This document shows, piece by piece, positions 48,501 to 61,072 of a stretch of 64,000 nt of DNA. The notes beneath the pieces are model-generated. The model did no database searches. It saw only the letters and a program-made list of their open reading frames with translations, and was not told where the DNA came from. This stretch comes from Darksidea phi (taxonomy: Eukaryota; Ascomycota; Dothideomycetes; Pleosporales; Lentitheciaceae): the NCBI GenBank assembly GCA_030770425.1, contig JASJFT010000095.1, positions 62,001 through 126,000 on the forward strand, read 5' to 3'. Positions within the stretch are counted from its first letter, which is position 1. Each line of letters opens with the position of its first letter. The translations under genes and the position numbers were made by a program.

Positions 48501-51500
48501 TCGCAGTTGAAGACCATGTGGAAGAAAATCCTCTGCCAGAGTTCCGGAACCTTATCACGTCAGAAGATGCATCAGCCGAAGAACAAAAGGATCTATTCTC
48601 GTTGAAGTTTGTGAAGGTCAACAAGGAGTCCCCGGAGTTTCAGACCAAGTACGAGGGCATCGCGATGAACTTGGACGTTGCAGTTTCAACAATCAACCTC
48701 ATCGTTACACGAAAGACGCTCTTGACGCTTCTGGACTTCGTTCTCCTTACTTTCACCAATCCAGGCCCACCGCAGAACCAGCAAGCACAAATCTCCGATA
48801 AGGCGGAAGACCAACATCAGGACAATCAAGCACCTCAAGCCGATCCTGACAGGATCCGCATTCGAGCCGAACTAAAGCGCATTGCTGTGATTCTCAACAA
48901 CGACGGCATCAGGCTAGCTACGCTAAGTCTAAACTCTGGAGATGTTGGTATCTTCCTCAATGGCAAGAACATGCGGATTGGAGGTCGGCTAGGCAATTTG
49001 TCATTGATTGATGACGTCAATCAGGGCGTCCCAGAAGAGTCACCCATGCGCCAGCTGGTCACTATCGAGGGCAAGAATCTGGCTGACTTTCGCTACGAGA
49101 CTTTCGATAGTGAATCTGAGAGCTACCCTGGATATGACATGTCGATTGCACTAAAAACGGGGTCTATCAAAATCAACTTCCTCACAGAGCCGTTCCGCAA
49201 AATAATGGAGTTCGCAGTCAAATTCGGAAAGATGCAAGCTATTTTTAACGCTGCGCGCCAGGCCGCTACGAACCAAGCGACTCAGATCCAACAACGTTCC
49301 ACTAAGATGCAGTTCGATGTCGTTATCAGCACGCCAATTGTAGTATTCCCAAGAATGGTCATCTCAGACAAACCGGATCGAGATACTTTGACTGCAAATC
49401 TGGGAGAGATATACGCAAAAAACCACTTCGTTGCCTTGGGCGACTCTAGAGGATCAGATGTGGCGAACAAGATCTCTGCTGGTATCCGAAACATCAAGTT
49501 GACATCGAAGCTTCACTATGAGGGCGATCAGTCAGAAGAACTAGAGCTCATTGACAAGGTTGACCTAGATTTCAATATCACAATGGTGGATCACAAGGCT
49601 GATCAGCAGCGACCTGAGCTAGAAATCGATGGGTCGATGTCGAACATCAATCTCCGACTTACCCCTGAGCAAATGAAGTTCGCGTTAGAGCTCTCACGGA
49701 CCATACCAGGAGCGTTTGCCACAGAGCCAGACGAGGCTATAGAAGACGATCTCCACCAAGAGCTTCCACGTTCGACTACCGAACCCGCAAGACGTCTGAC
49801 AGATAAGGAGTCGCCCACCAAAGAGTCTTCGCAGGACCTCGTTTCCACCCAAGGACCAGAGCTTCAGACCGAAGAAGGCAAATGGACAAAACTCGACCTT
49901 GTCTTCAACGTTGGTGCTATTGGACTAGAGCTGGTGAAATCCAAGGAAGGCGAGCCTGTTGGCGACGTAGAAGCTGCAAGCCTATCCAAGTTCTCTCTCA
50001 ATGAGACCCATGTCAAGCTGCGCATGATCAGCGACGGTGCGCTTGAGGCGGAATTGGTTGTTCAGTCGTTCACCATTCGCGATAGCCGAGCGCAAGGAGC
50101 CAACAAGTTCCGGAAGATCATGTCTTTGATCAACAACGACGTGAAACAGCAGTTTATGGCAAGCATATCTATGTCTGGTGGACAAGAGAAGAACCTGATC
50201 GCCCTCTTGACTATCGATAGTCCAAGAATGATTTTGGCTTTGGACTACCTCTTCGCGCTCCAGGCTTTCGTCAATGCTGGACTGGCCACTGAGGAGCCTC
50301 TGGCCATTGAGGATGAGACCGAAGCCGAGGATCCAGACAGCGACTCTGAGATTATGTCACCTGATGGATCGCGCTCACCGATAAGACCTGATGCTACTCC
50401 TGAGACCGCCGAAGGAGGCATGAACGTGTCGTTCCGCGTTAATCTTGTGGATGCACAGGTCGTGCTTATCGCCAATCCCGCGATCTCGAGCTCAGAGGCC
50501 ATAGTGCTGGGTACCAAGCAGGTCCTGGTGTCCAAACAGCGAGCCATGACTTTGCAAGTCGACAAGGTCGGGATGTTCCTCTGTCGGATGGATCGTTTCG
50601 AGACAAGTAGGCTACGTATTCTCGACGACTTCAGTATCCAAACCGCGCTAGACATTCGAAATCAAGGCACAAAATCATCACTAACCAGCATCAATGTCGA
50701 TATTGAGCCTCTCGTCCTTCGGTTGTCGCTTCGAGACATCCTGCTAGCCATGCAGATTGTAAATCGCGCATCTGCCATGTCGGGAGGGAACGACGACAAA
50801 ACGCTGGCAGGTGGGGAGCCCCAAAAGATGAAGCAGGGCACAGCATCGAAGAAGCCAAAGTCTACTGCGGGCAAGGCAACGTCCTCAAAACCTGCAACCA
50901 AGTCACTCACCACTAGACGATCTAGCCAGCTCGGCGCCCCTCCCCAGCCCCCTAGGCCTGGCTCTGCTGTACTCAAGCGAGAAGAGATGAATGTCAACAT
51001 TGAAGGCATACGAGTCGTTCTTATCGGCGATGTTCACGAAATGCCGATGATTGACTGGCGTGTGAAGAAATTTGGGATCGATGTGCGAGACTGGTCGGGT
51101 GCCTTGACTGCCGATACTTCGATCGATACCCTCATCAACGTTTACAACTTTTCCAAGTCCGCATGGGAGCCATTGATCGAGCCATGGCAGCTGGGCTTCC
51201 ATATGGCGAAAGATCAGAATCCTGACAGGCTGGCGGTGGATCTGTATTCTCGCAAAGCTATGGAGCTTACGATCAGTGCGGCTACTATTGCGCTAGCGTC
51301 CAAGTCATTCGACTTCCTGACCTCCGAGGAAGACATTCTGTCAAAGCCGCGAGGAAACGATGCGCCATACCGGATACGGAACTACACCGGCTTCAATCTC
51401 GATGTCTGGGCCGAAGGCAAGGACCAACAAGAAGGCTATGCTGCTAGGCTTGAGGAAGGGGATGAGCAGCCATGGCGCTTCGAGGATGCATCGGCAACTC

Positions 51501-54500
51501 GTGAATCATTATCTACAGAGGGCGCTACCGGTGTTCTTGGCATCAGGCTCGAGGGAAGTGGTTTCGATTCCATTCCGCGTATTCCTGTGCATAGAGAAGG
51601 AGAGTTCCTGTACAATCTCAAGCCTAAGCAGGATCGAGTGCAACATCGCATTCTAGTGGAGATCAAGCTTGGTCCTGACAACGTCAAAAACATCACTTTC
51701 AGGTCGCCGCTCCTGTTGGAGAACAACACGCAGATACCCATTGAGCTTGGCATCTACAGTCCTGAAGAAGGCCACCTCCTCAAGATCGAGAAAGTTGCCC
51801 CTGGAGATGCGAGACCAGCACCAGTGGGTGCGGCTTTCTTACACTCCATAGTCGTTCGTCCCGACCAAGGCTTCGGTTACGCTTGGTCAAACGAGCGGTT
51901 GCACTGGAAGGACCTGCTCAGGCGACCTACTCGAACCATTACCTGTCGTGGGGAGCAAGACGAGCAATCGCCACCGTTCTACTTCCAATTACACGCTGCG
52001 TATGACAGGAAGGATCCACTCACTAGCGTGTATCCCTACATGCGTCTGCGCCTAGCTGCACCAGTTGAAGTGCAGAATCTACTACCCTTCGACTTCAAGT
52101 ACAGGATCTATGACAGCAATACCAAGAAAGACTGGACGAACTTCTTGCGCAAAGGCGGCGTGAGCCCTGTTCACGTTGTCGAGCTTTCACATCTACTGCT
52201 TATCAGCGTAGATATGCAAGACACTTCGTTCAAAGCAAGCAAGTTTGGAATTATCAATTCAACTGACCGGGAGAGCTTCAGGAGGGAAAAGGTATTGGAG
52301 CTGAAGGATGGCAATGATGTTACCCTTCATCTTAACATGCACTTCTAGTAAGTTGCTTCCATCTATCATTCTGACTCCGTGGCTAATGGAACTAGCAACT
52401 ATCCCGATGGCGGTGGATCCTTCAAGGTCACGATATACAGCCCCTATATCATTCTGAATCGCACAGGTATCGAATTGGATGTACGAGCGAAGCAGTTTGT
52501 GGGCCAAGCCCGAGCAACCGCAGGGCATGGTGTCTTTGGCGATAATGGGATGGACGGTTCGAAGTCAATACCGCTAATGTTCTCCTTCCCGACGCAAGAC
52601 AAGAAGAATCGCGCGCTCATCAAAGCTGGAGAATCCAACTGGAGTAAACCGCAGAGCTTTGACGCCATTGGAAGCAACTATGCCGTCGCTCTCCCATCAA
52701 CCAAAGCTCGATCAGAAATGCATCTTGGCGTTAGCGTCGCAGAAGGAGAGGGCAAGTTTAACTTGACCAAGATCATCACGTTCACTCCTCGGTTCATCCT
52801 CAAAAACAAGATGAAAGAAGAAGTGAATATCCGTGAGCCAGGGTCATCCGAGTGGATGTCTGCTAAGGACGGAGAACTACTACCGTTGCGATGGCTGCGA
52901 CAAGGTGGAGCACCCCAACTATCGCTCTGTTATCCCGGTGTAAACAATCAATGGTCATCTCCATTCAACATCTCTAACGTCGGCAACGTACATGTTAAGC
53001 TATCAAAGGCTGGTCAGCGCCAAAAATTAGTGCGAGTTGATGTTCTAATGGAAGGCGCTACGATTTTCATCCACATCAGCATCGAAACCAAGCACTGGCC
53101 TTTCTCATTTAAGAATATGAGCGACCAAGAGTTCCTTTACTGGCAAGCGAACCCTAATCTTGATGAAGATGAAGACGATCGTGGAACTGGCTTCCGGCCG
53201 ATTCGATATCGACTACCGCCGCGTAGCATCATGCCATATGCTTGGGACTTCCCGGCCGCCAAGAACAAAGAGATCATCCTCAGCGCGAATGGAAGGGAGC
53301 GACACGTCAAGCTTGCAGAGATCGGCAACCTAATTCCGCTCAAGCTGCCACCTGCTCAAGGACAGAACCGAGGGAAGACTATTGACCTAAACGTCGTCGC
53401 TAATGGGCCTACACAGACGCTCGAGCTGTCAAACTACAAGCAATCTAAGAGTTTGTACAAGCAGAAGTCTGGTACTGGGTCGTCTTCCACTGCAGGTGGT
53501 TTCGAAGTGAAGGAAATGGACACCGATGTTACCTTCAGGGCTCAGCTTCGTTTTGCAGGTATAGGTGTGTCGCTCGTCAATCGCCATCTGAAGGAGCTTG
53601 TCTATCTCACATTACGCGACATCGAGATGAAGTACTCGGACTCTGCACTCTACCAAATGGTCAACCTCCATGTCAAATGGATACAGATCGACAATCAGCT
53701 GTACGGAGGCATCTTCCCTTTGATCCTCTATCCCAGTGTTGTTCCAAAGACTGGCAAGGAAATGGAAGCCCATCCCATCTTCCAGACAAGCCTCACTCGC
53801 GTCAAAGACGACTCTTACGGCGTGTTGTACATCAAGTACTTCACCATTCTGCTCCAACAGATGACAGTAGAAATTGACGAAGACTTCATCTTTGCCATGC
53901 TCGACTTTGCGAAGATCCCTGGCGCCTCTTGGGCAGACGAGAAGGAGGGCAAGCTCTGGGATGATTCGCTCGATATCCCGGAGCCACAGCAGGAACAGTC
54001 CGGACAAGATATCTACTTCGAATTGTTGCATCTACAGCCCATGCAGTTCGATTTGTCGTTCGTTCGGACGGAGCGTATTAACGCTGAAGATACTGCAGCA
54101 TCGTCAAATCCGCTCATGTTCGCTGTCAACGTACTAACGATGTCAATCGGCAACGTCAATGATGCGCCTATTCGATATAATGCCTTAATGCTCGAGAACG
54201 CACGCACTTCGACAGATGCACTGGTTGCCCACATCAAGAGCCACTACGTACAGGAGTCGCTCCGACAAGTCCACGTTGTCATTGGTTCCGCCGACTTTCT
54301 CGGAAACCCAGTTGGTCTCTTCACCAACGTCAGTTCTGGTGTTGCCGACATTTTCTACGAGCCCTACCAAGGTCTTGTCAAATCTGATCGTCCGGAAGAG
54401 CTAGGTATCGGTATCGCAAAGGGGGCATCAAGTTTCGTCAAGAAGTCTGTCTTCGGCTTCTCGGACAGCATGGCCAAGTTCACGGGTAGTATGTCTAAGG

Positions 54501-55225
54501 GTCTCTCGGCTGCAACGCTCGATAAGGAGTTCCAGGACCAGCGCCGCATGTCCCGCTCCCGCAACCGTCCGAAGCACGCCCTCTATGGTATCACCGCCGG
54601 TGGCAACGCCTTCGCAAGCAGTCTTGCAAGTGGTCTCGGTGGTCTCGCCCGCCACCCGATTCAAGGCGCAGAGAAGGAGGGTGCCCTAGGTTTCGTAAAG
54701 GGTGTAGGAAAAGGTCTCTTAGGCGTTCCCACCAAAGCTGCAATTGGTGCCTTCGATCTCGCGTCCAACATGGCAGAAGGTGTCCGTAATACCACTACCG
54801 TCTTCGATCAAGAAGGCCTCGACCGAGTCCGCCTAACCCGCTTTATTGGTGCCGACGGTGTCATACGTCCCTACTCACAACGCGAAGCGCTCGGTCAGTT
54901 CTGGCTCAAAACTCTCGATAACGGAAAGTACTTCAATGAAGACTACATTGCGCATCTTGAGCTGCAGGGCAGAGATATGTTGGTTATGCTCACATATAAC
55001 GGCATCCTAATGGTACGGACAAAGGCGTTGAAGACAGAGTGGGATGTCCCGCTCAAAGATGTCCAGACCATCAGCAAGGAAAGGACGGGATTGGGTATCG
55101 TGCTTAAGGGTGGTACGAATGGACCCTTCATTCCTGTAGGCGAAGAGGGTTCACGGAATTGGTTCTACAGGCAGGTTGCTGTGGCTGTTAACGCGTATAA
55201 TGATCGGTGGAATGCTAAGGGTTGA
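45590..55225 (+). CDS. VPS13: VPS13 bridge-type lipid transfer protein
   Basis: Two exons, 45590-52347 and 52396-55225, give 3195 residues; the only intron is 48 bp (GTAAGT to TAG) and joins LHLNMHFY to NYPDGGGSF. The N-terminal chorein domain is plain: MLEGLVANLLNRFLGMYVQN, then LNVGIWSGDVKLRDLELRR and LQIPWSNLRGKPLKI. A long series of groove-forming repeats follows to about residue 1850. The VAB/SHR-type adaptor-binding region starts around residue 1920 (YRIRNYTGFNLDVWAEG) and crosses the intron. Near the C-terminus lie an ATG2_C/DH-like helical part (PVGLFTNVSSGVADIFYEP at about 2890, GLGGLARHPIQGAEKEG) and a PH-like end. VPS13 moves phospholipids in bulk at contacts between ER, mitochondria, vacuole, endosomes and prospore membrane. 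Length and domain order are normal and the frame is intact. Confidence 0.97.
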
Positions 55226-55861
55226 GCGGGTCAGCGAAGGAGCGGCGAAATTGCGCGTTCGTATGATATGCATTTGGGGATGAAGATGGGGGGTTAGGGC
55301 GGCTTTTTCTTGTGCGTTTTTCGATGAATATCTATCTATTCTTGTCTCTTTTTTCGTAGTAAGTGTTGATACGACCTTTCATGAGCATACATGGATTCTT
55401 TCTCCAAATATTGGTCGTCGCCGCTGCTTCCACATTGCAGTGAAAGAGCAGTGTTGAGACCGCTTTTTTGGAGATACAGCGGCGTGTTTCGTCAACTCTG
55501 CTCTTCGCACTCTCCAGGAGCACTTCCTTGTTATCAACCACGTAACCTACCCTTTTTCAAGTGATGAAAACAACGGTCTTCTGTAAACTAGCAGCACTTT
55601 TTGACATGGCTCCTGAGCATGCTTTTTCGCCATCTAGGTGTGTGTAACGATCGGCTCGCTTGAGAGGACTAAGGTTGGGTTGACATGGCACGGGGATACG
55701 CTACCTTTTTCCTTTACGAGGTTCTCTGTGCATTTTTCAATAAATTCGCAAGCCTTTGACTCCTTGCGTCTGCGCGAGACACGCCATCACCTCTTTTCAT
55801 CAGAATCATCCACTCGCCATACACTATTAAGCGATACCCACCCCGCTCATACATATCAGTA
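55226..55861. other. VPS13 downstream region
   Basis: About 640 bp with no coding signal; likely 3' UTR and spacer. Confidence 0.45.
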
Positions 55862-55985
55862 CAAGCAGGGAGTATGAGCGGACTGTTAGTGGATCGCGCT
55901 TGCACAGATCACAGAGAGATCTTCAGTATGAAGAATTGCTGTGGCAAAATCGACACATTGACAGTCCGTTCATGCTCCCCCGTTG
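55862..55985. mobile_element. 124-bp MITE-like element with mariner-type ends
   Basis: The ends are imperfect inverted repeats of about 35 bp (26 matches), starting CAAGCAGGGAGTATGAGCGG on the left and CAACGGGGGAGCATGAACGG on the right, both followed by ACTGT. TA flanks both sides (55860-55861 and 55986-55987). The right end is close to the ends of the mariner remnant at 43699-44291, so it is probably a non-autonomous derivative of the same family. Several end differences are C/T or G/A, compatible with RIP. Confidence 0.65.
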
Positions 55986-55987
55986 TA

Positions 55988-57067
55988 TTGAATATAATTA
56001 TACTGTAATATAGCTTGATTTATTTAGTTAAGCTTGTCGCATAGCGAAAACTTACTGTCTCGTAGCCTATTGTACAGACAAGAAACATTTTTTATCTATA
56101 TTAGTCTTACTTCTATAGATAAGACTATATAAATAAATCTATCTGGACAACGAATTACGCAAATAGCGAGGTGGCTGAGTCTAGACCGAGATATACTGTT
56201 GCGTAGTGAATTGAGGTAAATTGAGCTCCCTGTAGAGAGCTTATTGACGGGGGAGTATGAGCCCCCTTATATACAGGCGAATGAAAGGAATAGAAGTATA
56301 CAGGGCGCATTACGGCCTGATATAACCCCCAACCCTGTAGCAATTGCAGAAGGGTATATCCAAAACGCGCCTATACCACAATACAATGCCAGAACCTCCG
56401 AAACGCTGCAAGGACCTTCAAAGTCATCCATATGGTGACTGGTTTCGAGTGGCTATCTATCAGAATTGTATGTTGTTGCCGGCGTGAGCTTAAGTATTCT
56501 TTCTTCCAGTGACCATCCATTTCCTGTCTCTCAGCGACTGCAAAGAGATCCTTACAGAATACTAGCTATATGTAGGCAATTAGATATTAGGATAAGCAAA
56601 ATAGAGGACTATTAATAAGATGTTATACCTCCCACAGAAAGATAATAAGACCCTAGAGTCAAGGTGCTTTAGAATCAATAGTAGAAGAAGCAAAATAATT
56701 GCATTAGTGATGACGTTCATCACTCAGCTGAACACCATAACCTTCCAGGAGTTAATACATTTACCCTCGGTAATAGTCAAATCGAAGAGTTCTTCCGGAG
56801 GCTAAGATGTATAAACCTACACAAGTAATGTGAGGATACTGTACCTCAGGGTTAGAAGATGTGAAGAAACTGAAATTAAATTCTCCGCGGCTTGGTAATG
56901 TGCCATCATTCGTCCAAGGACGGTCCCAACACGTACCAGTATGGTCATCTTGCAGCGCAAAGAAACTTATAATAATATTGGACCGGTATTATGCTAGAAT
57001 TGCGAGTGCTCATAAAGTGTTACATGTTACTCGTTGCCTCCTATACAATGCGTACACTGTCGAACGC
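55988..57067. other. AT-rich repeat debris
   Basis: AT-rich patches at about 55990-56160 and 56560-56860 look RIP-affected. An isolated end-like motif ACGGGGGAGTATGAGC at 56247-56262 matches the MITE/mariner ends but has no partner to its right. A hairpin (AGTCTTA paired with TAAGACT) lies at about 56102-56125. No gene seen. Confidence 0.5.
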
Positions 57068-58725
57068 CTACAGCACGTATCGGAAGTTCGGATTCTGTAT
57101 GGTTTCAGTATAGTCTCGCTTTAAACGGGGCGATACGACTCACCTCGAAGTCCGTCAGATCCATTCCTTCGTCCTCACGCTCCTCGATGGGGACAGTATG
57201 CGCAGCTGCAGCTCGCTCTCTTTGCTGGTTTCGGCGAATCAATAGCAACCGCAAAGAAACAGCGGTCACCATCTGCCCGGCCGCACATCCAAGAATAACC
57301 TTGCATCCCGTCTGGTACAAAGGCGCCTCTTCCGCAAGGAATGCATGTGGTCCGATAATATTTCCAGCACAATAGGCAGTAAATACTATAGCCGAGGCAG
57401 TGATACGCTTCGTGTATCCACCAATGTTCGTGGCTGGCATCTGCAAAGCCAACACAAGCGAAGCGACAAAACTACCGATCAGATAGTATCCGAACAGCAC
57501 ACCAATCTTGTAGTACTTCCGGTCTAACTTCCAAATCATAGAGCATCCGATTATCGTAGGGATTATCCACAATGCCATGACTGTTGTGCGGTGGTTGCGT
57601 AGCTTGGTCGCGGTATATGTTCCGGACAAAATCCAGATCACCTGGAACGCTCCTTGAGGAATGCCTAATGCTGTTGTCAACAAAGGATCGGTAACCAGGC
57701 CCTTGATAATGAGTTTCCCGAAGTTTGCCGTGCCTCCATTGATGCATTCGTTCAGAAGGACGAATAGAGTCAATAACCATACTTGCGGATCAAGGAACGC
57801 TTCTCTGATTTGATACCACTGGATAGTTCTATTGAGCACGCCCGTTCGCGCGAGCCGAGCGCGGCCGACAAGGAGAGCTCTCTCCTCTAGGGAAAACCAT
57901 TTGGCGGTGAGAATGCTGTCTGGGAGGCAGAGCAGAAGAATTCCACCCCAGAAGACCGTGATACCGCCGCAAAGGAGGAAAACGGCTTTCCAGACGGGAA
58001 AGGAATCGATTTGACCGATGCCATAGCTTAGGATTCCGCCAAGCATTGAGCCTACTCCATTACAGCAGTAGAATATACCTGCTCTGAAAGGTTGTTCCGA
58101 TCGCACGTACCTGAGCAAGGTTAAGTCGGATGTGCGACGATGGAGGGTAACATGGGAAAGACACGACTCACCACATGGATACCATCATCATGAAACATGT
58201 CGTGATGGGAGCTTCAAAAACTCCCAACAAAACTCGACAGATCGAAAGGCCGACAAAGTTGTGGCAAGCGGCAGTAACCATTAGGATAGAACCCCAAGAG
58301 AGTACGCATCCTGCGACGACCTTGCCCATGCGCGTCTTCTGAGCCAAATAGACCCATGGATACTCGGCGACAAGATACGCAAGATAGAACATGCTCGCAA
58401 ACCATGAGTACTGCGTTTGCGTGACGCCAGTGCTTGAAAACAGGTCGAAGACGGCGGCATAGGACAGGGCTTGTTTATCGATATATTGCAGGACAAACGT
58501 GCCCGCTAGGAGAGGCAAGACAATTAAGTCAATCTTGCGAACCAGGCGTCGGTTCTTTTCCTTATCGTTGACGAGCTCGGCGAGATACTCATCGGTGATG
58601 TTGTTTTCGAGTAGGAAAGATGATGAGGCGTCGAGGTGCTGGATCTCTCCCATCGACAACGACTTGGGGGGTTCAAAGCCGCTCTCCGTCCTTTTGATCT
58701 CCTCGGCGATTTTCTTGTCCTCCAT
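57068..58725 (-). CDS. MFS permease of the Dal5 (allantoate/anion:cation symporter) family
   Basis: Three exons, 58725-58172, 58110-57144 and 57094-57068, give 515 residues. The last exon has only nine codons: splicing at GTGAGT and CAG replaces an odd read-through tail with DLTDFENPNFRYVL, the usual end of this family, so I prefer it. The start is the ATG at 58725. About 12 membrane segments can be drawn, with FVLQYIDKQALSYAAVFDL in the first, the loop LAQKTRMGKVVAGC, and FVGLSICRVLLGVFEAP in the region typical of Dal5 relatives. Members import small organic anions such as allantoate, nicotinate, pantothenate or biotin precursors with protons; the substrate here is unknown. GATAAG sites upstream suggest nitrogen regulation. 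It is divergent from a carboxylesterase. Confidence 0.9.
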
Positions 58726-58833
58726 GTTGTCGGTCTGGGCGAACAAAGTATTGACGAGTACTGCAACTGAACGAAAGATTTTGCGTCTCAGAGGCCTTCA
58801 GCGTAGATATCATCTCCAAATGGTCCGGTTCAT

Positions 58834-58874
58834 TTGATAGCCAAGGGGACACGGACCTTATCGTGTGTCTTATC
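58834..58874 (-). promoter_or_regulatory. GATA-factor sites upstream of the Dal5-type permease
   Basis: On the permease strand GATAAG occurs at 58869-58874 and again at 58857-58862, only 12 bp apart, and TGATAG lies at 58834-58839 on the other strand. All lie 109-149 bp upstream of the ATG. Closely paired HGATAR sites are the known arrangement for AreA/Nit2 nitrogen activators; binding here is inference. Confidence 0.55.
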
Positions 58875-59366
58875 TGTATTGACGTTGATAAAGTGGGGAG
58901 CTGGGGTTTTGGCAACATAAAGTAATGTGGAGCTCTCTCAGGACAAAGATACCCTCGGATTACGAGACTGACCCCTCATAACATAGGATGTTCGACACGG
59001 GTAAAGCCGGCCAATCATGTCTTAATTTTGCCGGACGCAGCGAACCGAATAGGCGATGGTATGCGGATCATTGCATCGTGCTGGGGAACATTGCGATAGC
59101 TCGCTACGATAGCGGCGAGAACCCCCGCCTCTCGGCGCGCAAAAGTAGCACCCGATGGATATGATTACCCGACATTCGGCCGTCATATCTATAGCTGAAG
59201 TCGCGCACCGAGGTAACTTTACGTTCGACATACTTATCTATTCCCAAGCCGCTACCCGTGATAACAATGATAAACTGAGGGTAGGCACCTGCAGCACAAG
59301 ACAAGAACGCCTTACCAGCAACTCCAGAAGCCTAAAGGTCGTATTCAGCCCAAATCGTTCGTAATC
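58875..59366. other. Shared divergent promoter region
   Basis: About 490 bp between the permease GATA sites and the carboxylesterase ATG. No coding signal. Confidence 0.45.
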
Positions 59367-61072
59367 ATGCCTTCGAAGGACGGAGAGGCCCGGCCAGCGG
59401 TAACGCTCCGACAGGGCACAGTCGTCGGAACATTACTGAGCGATGCGCTCCCCCGACCGATTGAAGCATTTCGAGGCATTCCATATGCTCTTCCTCCAAC
59501 GGGCGATCTCAGATTCCGCCCACCGGTCAAGGTGGAATCGTCATCCCGAACAATAGACGCTTCGCGTTTTGGTGCAGTGGCACCTGGAAAACAGCTATTC
59601 CCTGGAGCGCCGGCTTTCGAATATAGTGAAGACTGCTTGACAGCCAATGTTTTCCGGTTACAGACATCGCCGAAACAAGAGGAGCCGAAACTACTACCTG
59701 TCGCGGTTTACGTACACGGCGGCGCATTCAACAGGGGCACGGCGTCGATGCACAATACTGCCTCATTCCTTGCGTATTCTGGCCAGTCATTCGTAGCTGT
59801 TTCGTTCAACTACAGACTAGGCGCTCTCGGATTCCTGCCTTCGACTCCTAGTGCTAAAGAAGGTGTACTCAATTTGGGCCTGAAAGATCAGATCCTGTTA
59901 TTTAGATGGGTGCGCGAAAACATCACCTCTTTTGGCGGTGATCCTAATAATGTTACTCTGTTTGGTATATCTGCTGGCGGGCATTCTGTAGGTTTCCACC
60001 GTCTCCATCATTGTTGCATCCATATATTGATGAGCCTACCAAGATCGGTCACCACCTCTTGCGCGATGAAGATCCAACAGCACCGCCACTTTTCCACAGG
60101 GTCATTATTGAATCCGGGGCTCCAACCTCACGTGCCGTCCGTCCATATAATGCCACATTTCATGAACAGCAATTCGAAGACTTCCTACGGGAAACTGGCT
60201 GTCCTAGAGACTTGTCCCCAAAAGAGACCTTCGAGTACCTAAGGAACGTGCCAAGTGGGAAGGTCCAGGCTGCCCAAATCGCAGTGTTCGATAAATGGAA
60301 CGCTTCACTCGCCTGGGCTTTTCAGCCCGTGATCGACGGCGAAATCATCCCGCGAGCACCCATGGAGTCGTGGCGCCTGAACAAGTGGCGCAAAGTTCCC
60401 ATCATGACCGGCTTCAATCGGAACGAGGGCTCGATATACGTTTCGAAAGCTGTTTCCGAATCATCCCAGTTCACGCAATTTTTCGCCAACCTTCTCCCCC
60501 TGCTGTCCAAAGAAGACATCGAAACAATCAACACGCTGTATCCCGACCCCTTGAAATTTTCAGACTCTCCATATAAAGAGCAACTCAAAGGCACGGGCGC
60601 CCAGTACCGTCGTCTTGAAGTCGCTTATGGACAGTATGCATACGTCGCACCAGTAAGGCAGACAGCTGAGCTTGCCTCGGCAGCCATGACTGAGCCTGTT
60701 TACTTGTACCAGTGGGCACTGGAAAGTTCGCTTCTAGATGGAGCAAGACACGGCGAAAATATGTATTACGAGACATGTGAACCGAGCAAGACGAAATTAT
60801 CACCAACACAAAAGCAGATAGCGCAGACGCTAAACGCGTACATCACCAGTTTTATCACGACGGGAGATCCAAATGCGTTCCGTGGTGAGTGCGGCAACAG
60901 GCCACAGTGGGATAGATACACATCACAGAGACCAAAAGCGATGGTTTTCGGCCTTGAGAACAAGGAGCTAATTGGCGGCGAGCCTGGTGTTCCATCGCGG
61001 CTGATGGATGATGACTGGGCCAGGAAAGAATCGGAATTTTGGTGGAGCAAGGTGGATGTCTCGCAACAATGA
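59367..61072 (+). CDS. Type-B carboxylesterase (alpha/beta hydrolase)
   Basis: Two exons, 59367-59987 and 60044-61072, give 549 residues; a 56-bp intron (GTAGGT to AAG) falls just after the nucleophile elbow. Family motifs in order: FRGIPYALPPTGDLRFRPP, the EDCLTANVF signature, VYVHGGAFNRG (oxyanion-hole region), FNYRLGALGFL, then GISAGGHS joined to IGHHLL, with the nucleophile Ser in GISAG. The acidic partner is likely the Glu in FNRNEGSIY and the His lies in ARHGENMYY, so the triad looks complete. No signal peptide is seen, so the enzyme is probably intracellular. Such enzymes hydrolyse carboxylic esters of varied alcohols, including xenobiotics; the substrate is unknown. Head-to-head placement with a permease hints at uptake plus hydrolysis of one compound. 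Confidence 0.9.
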
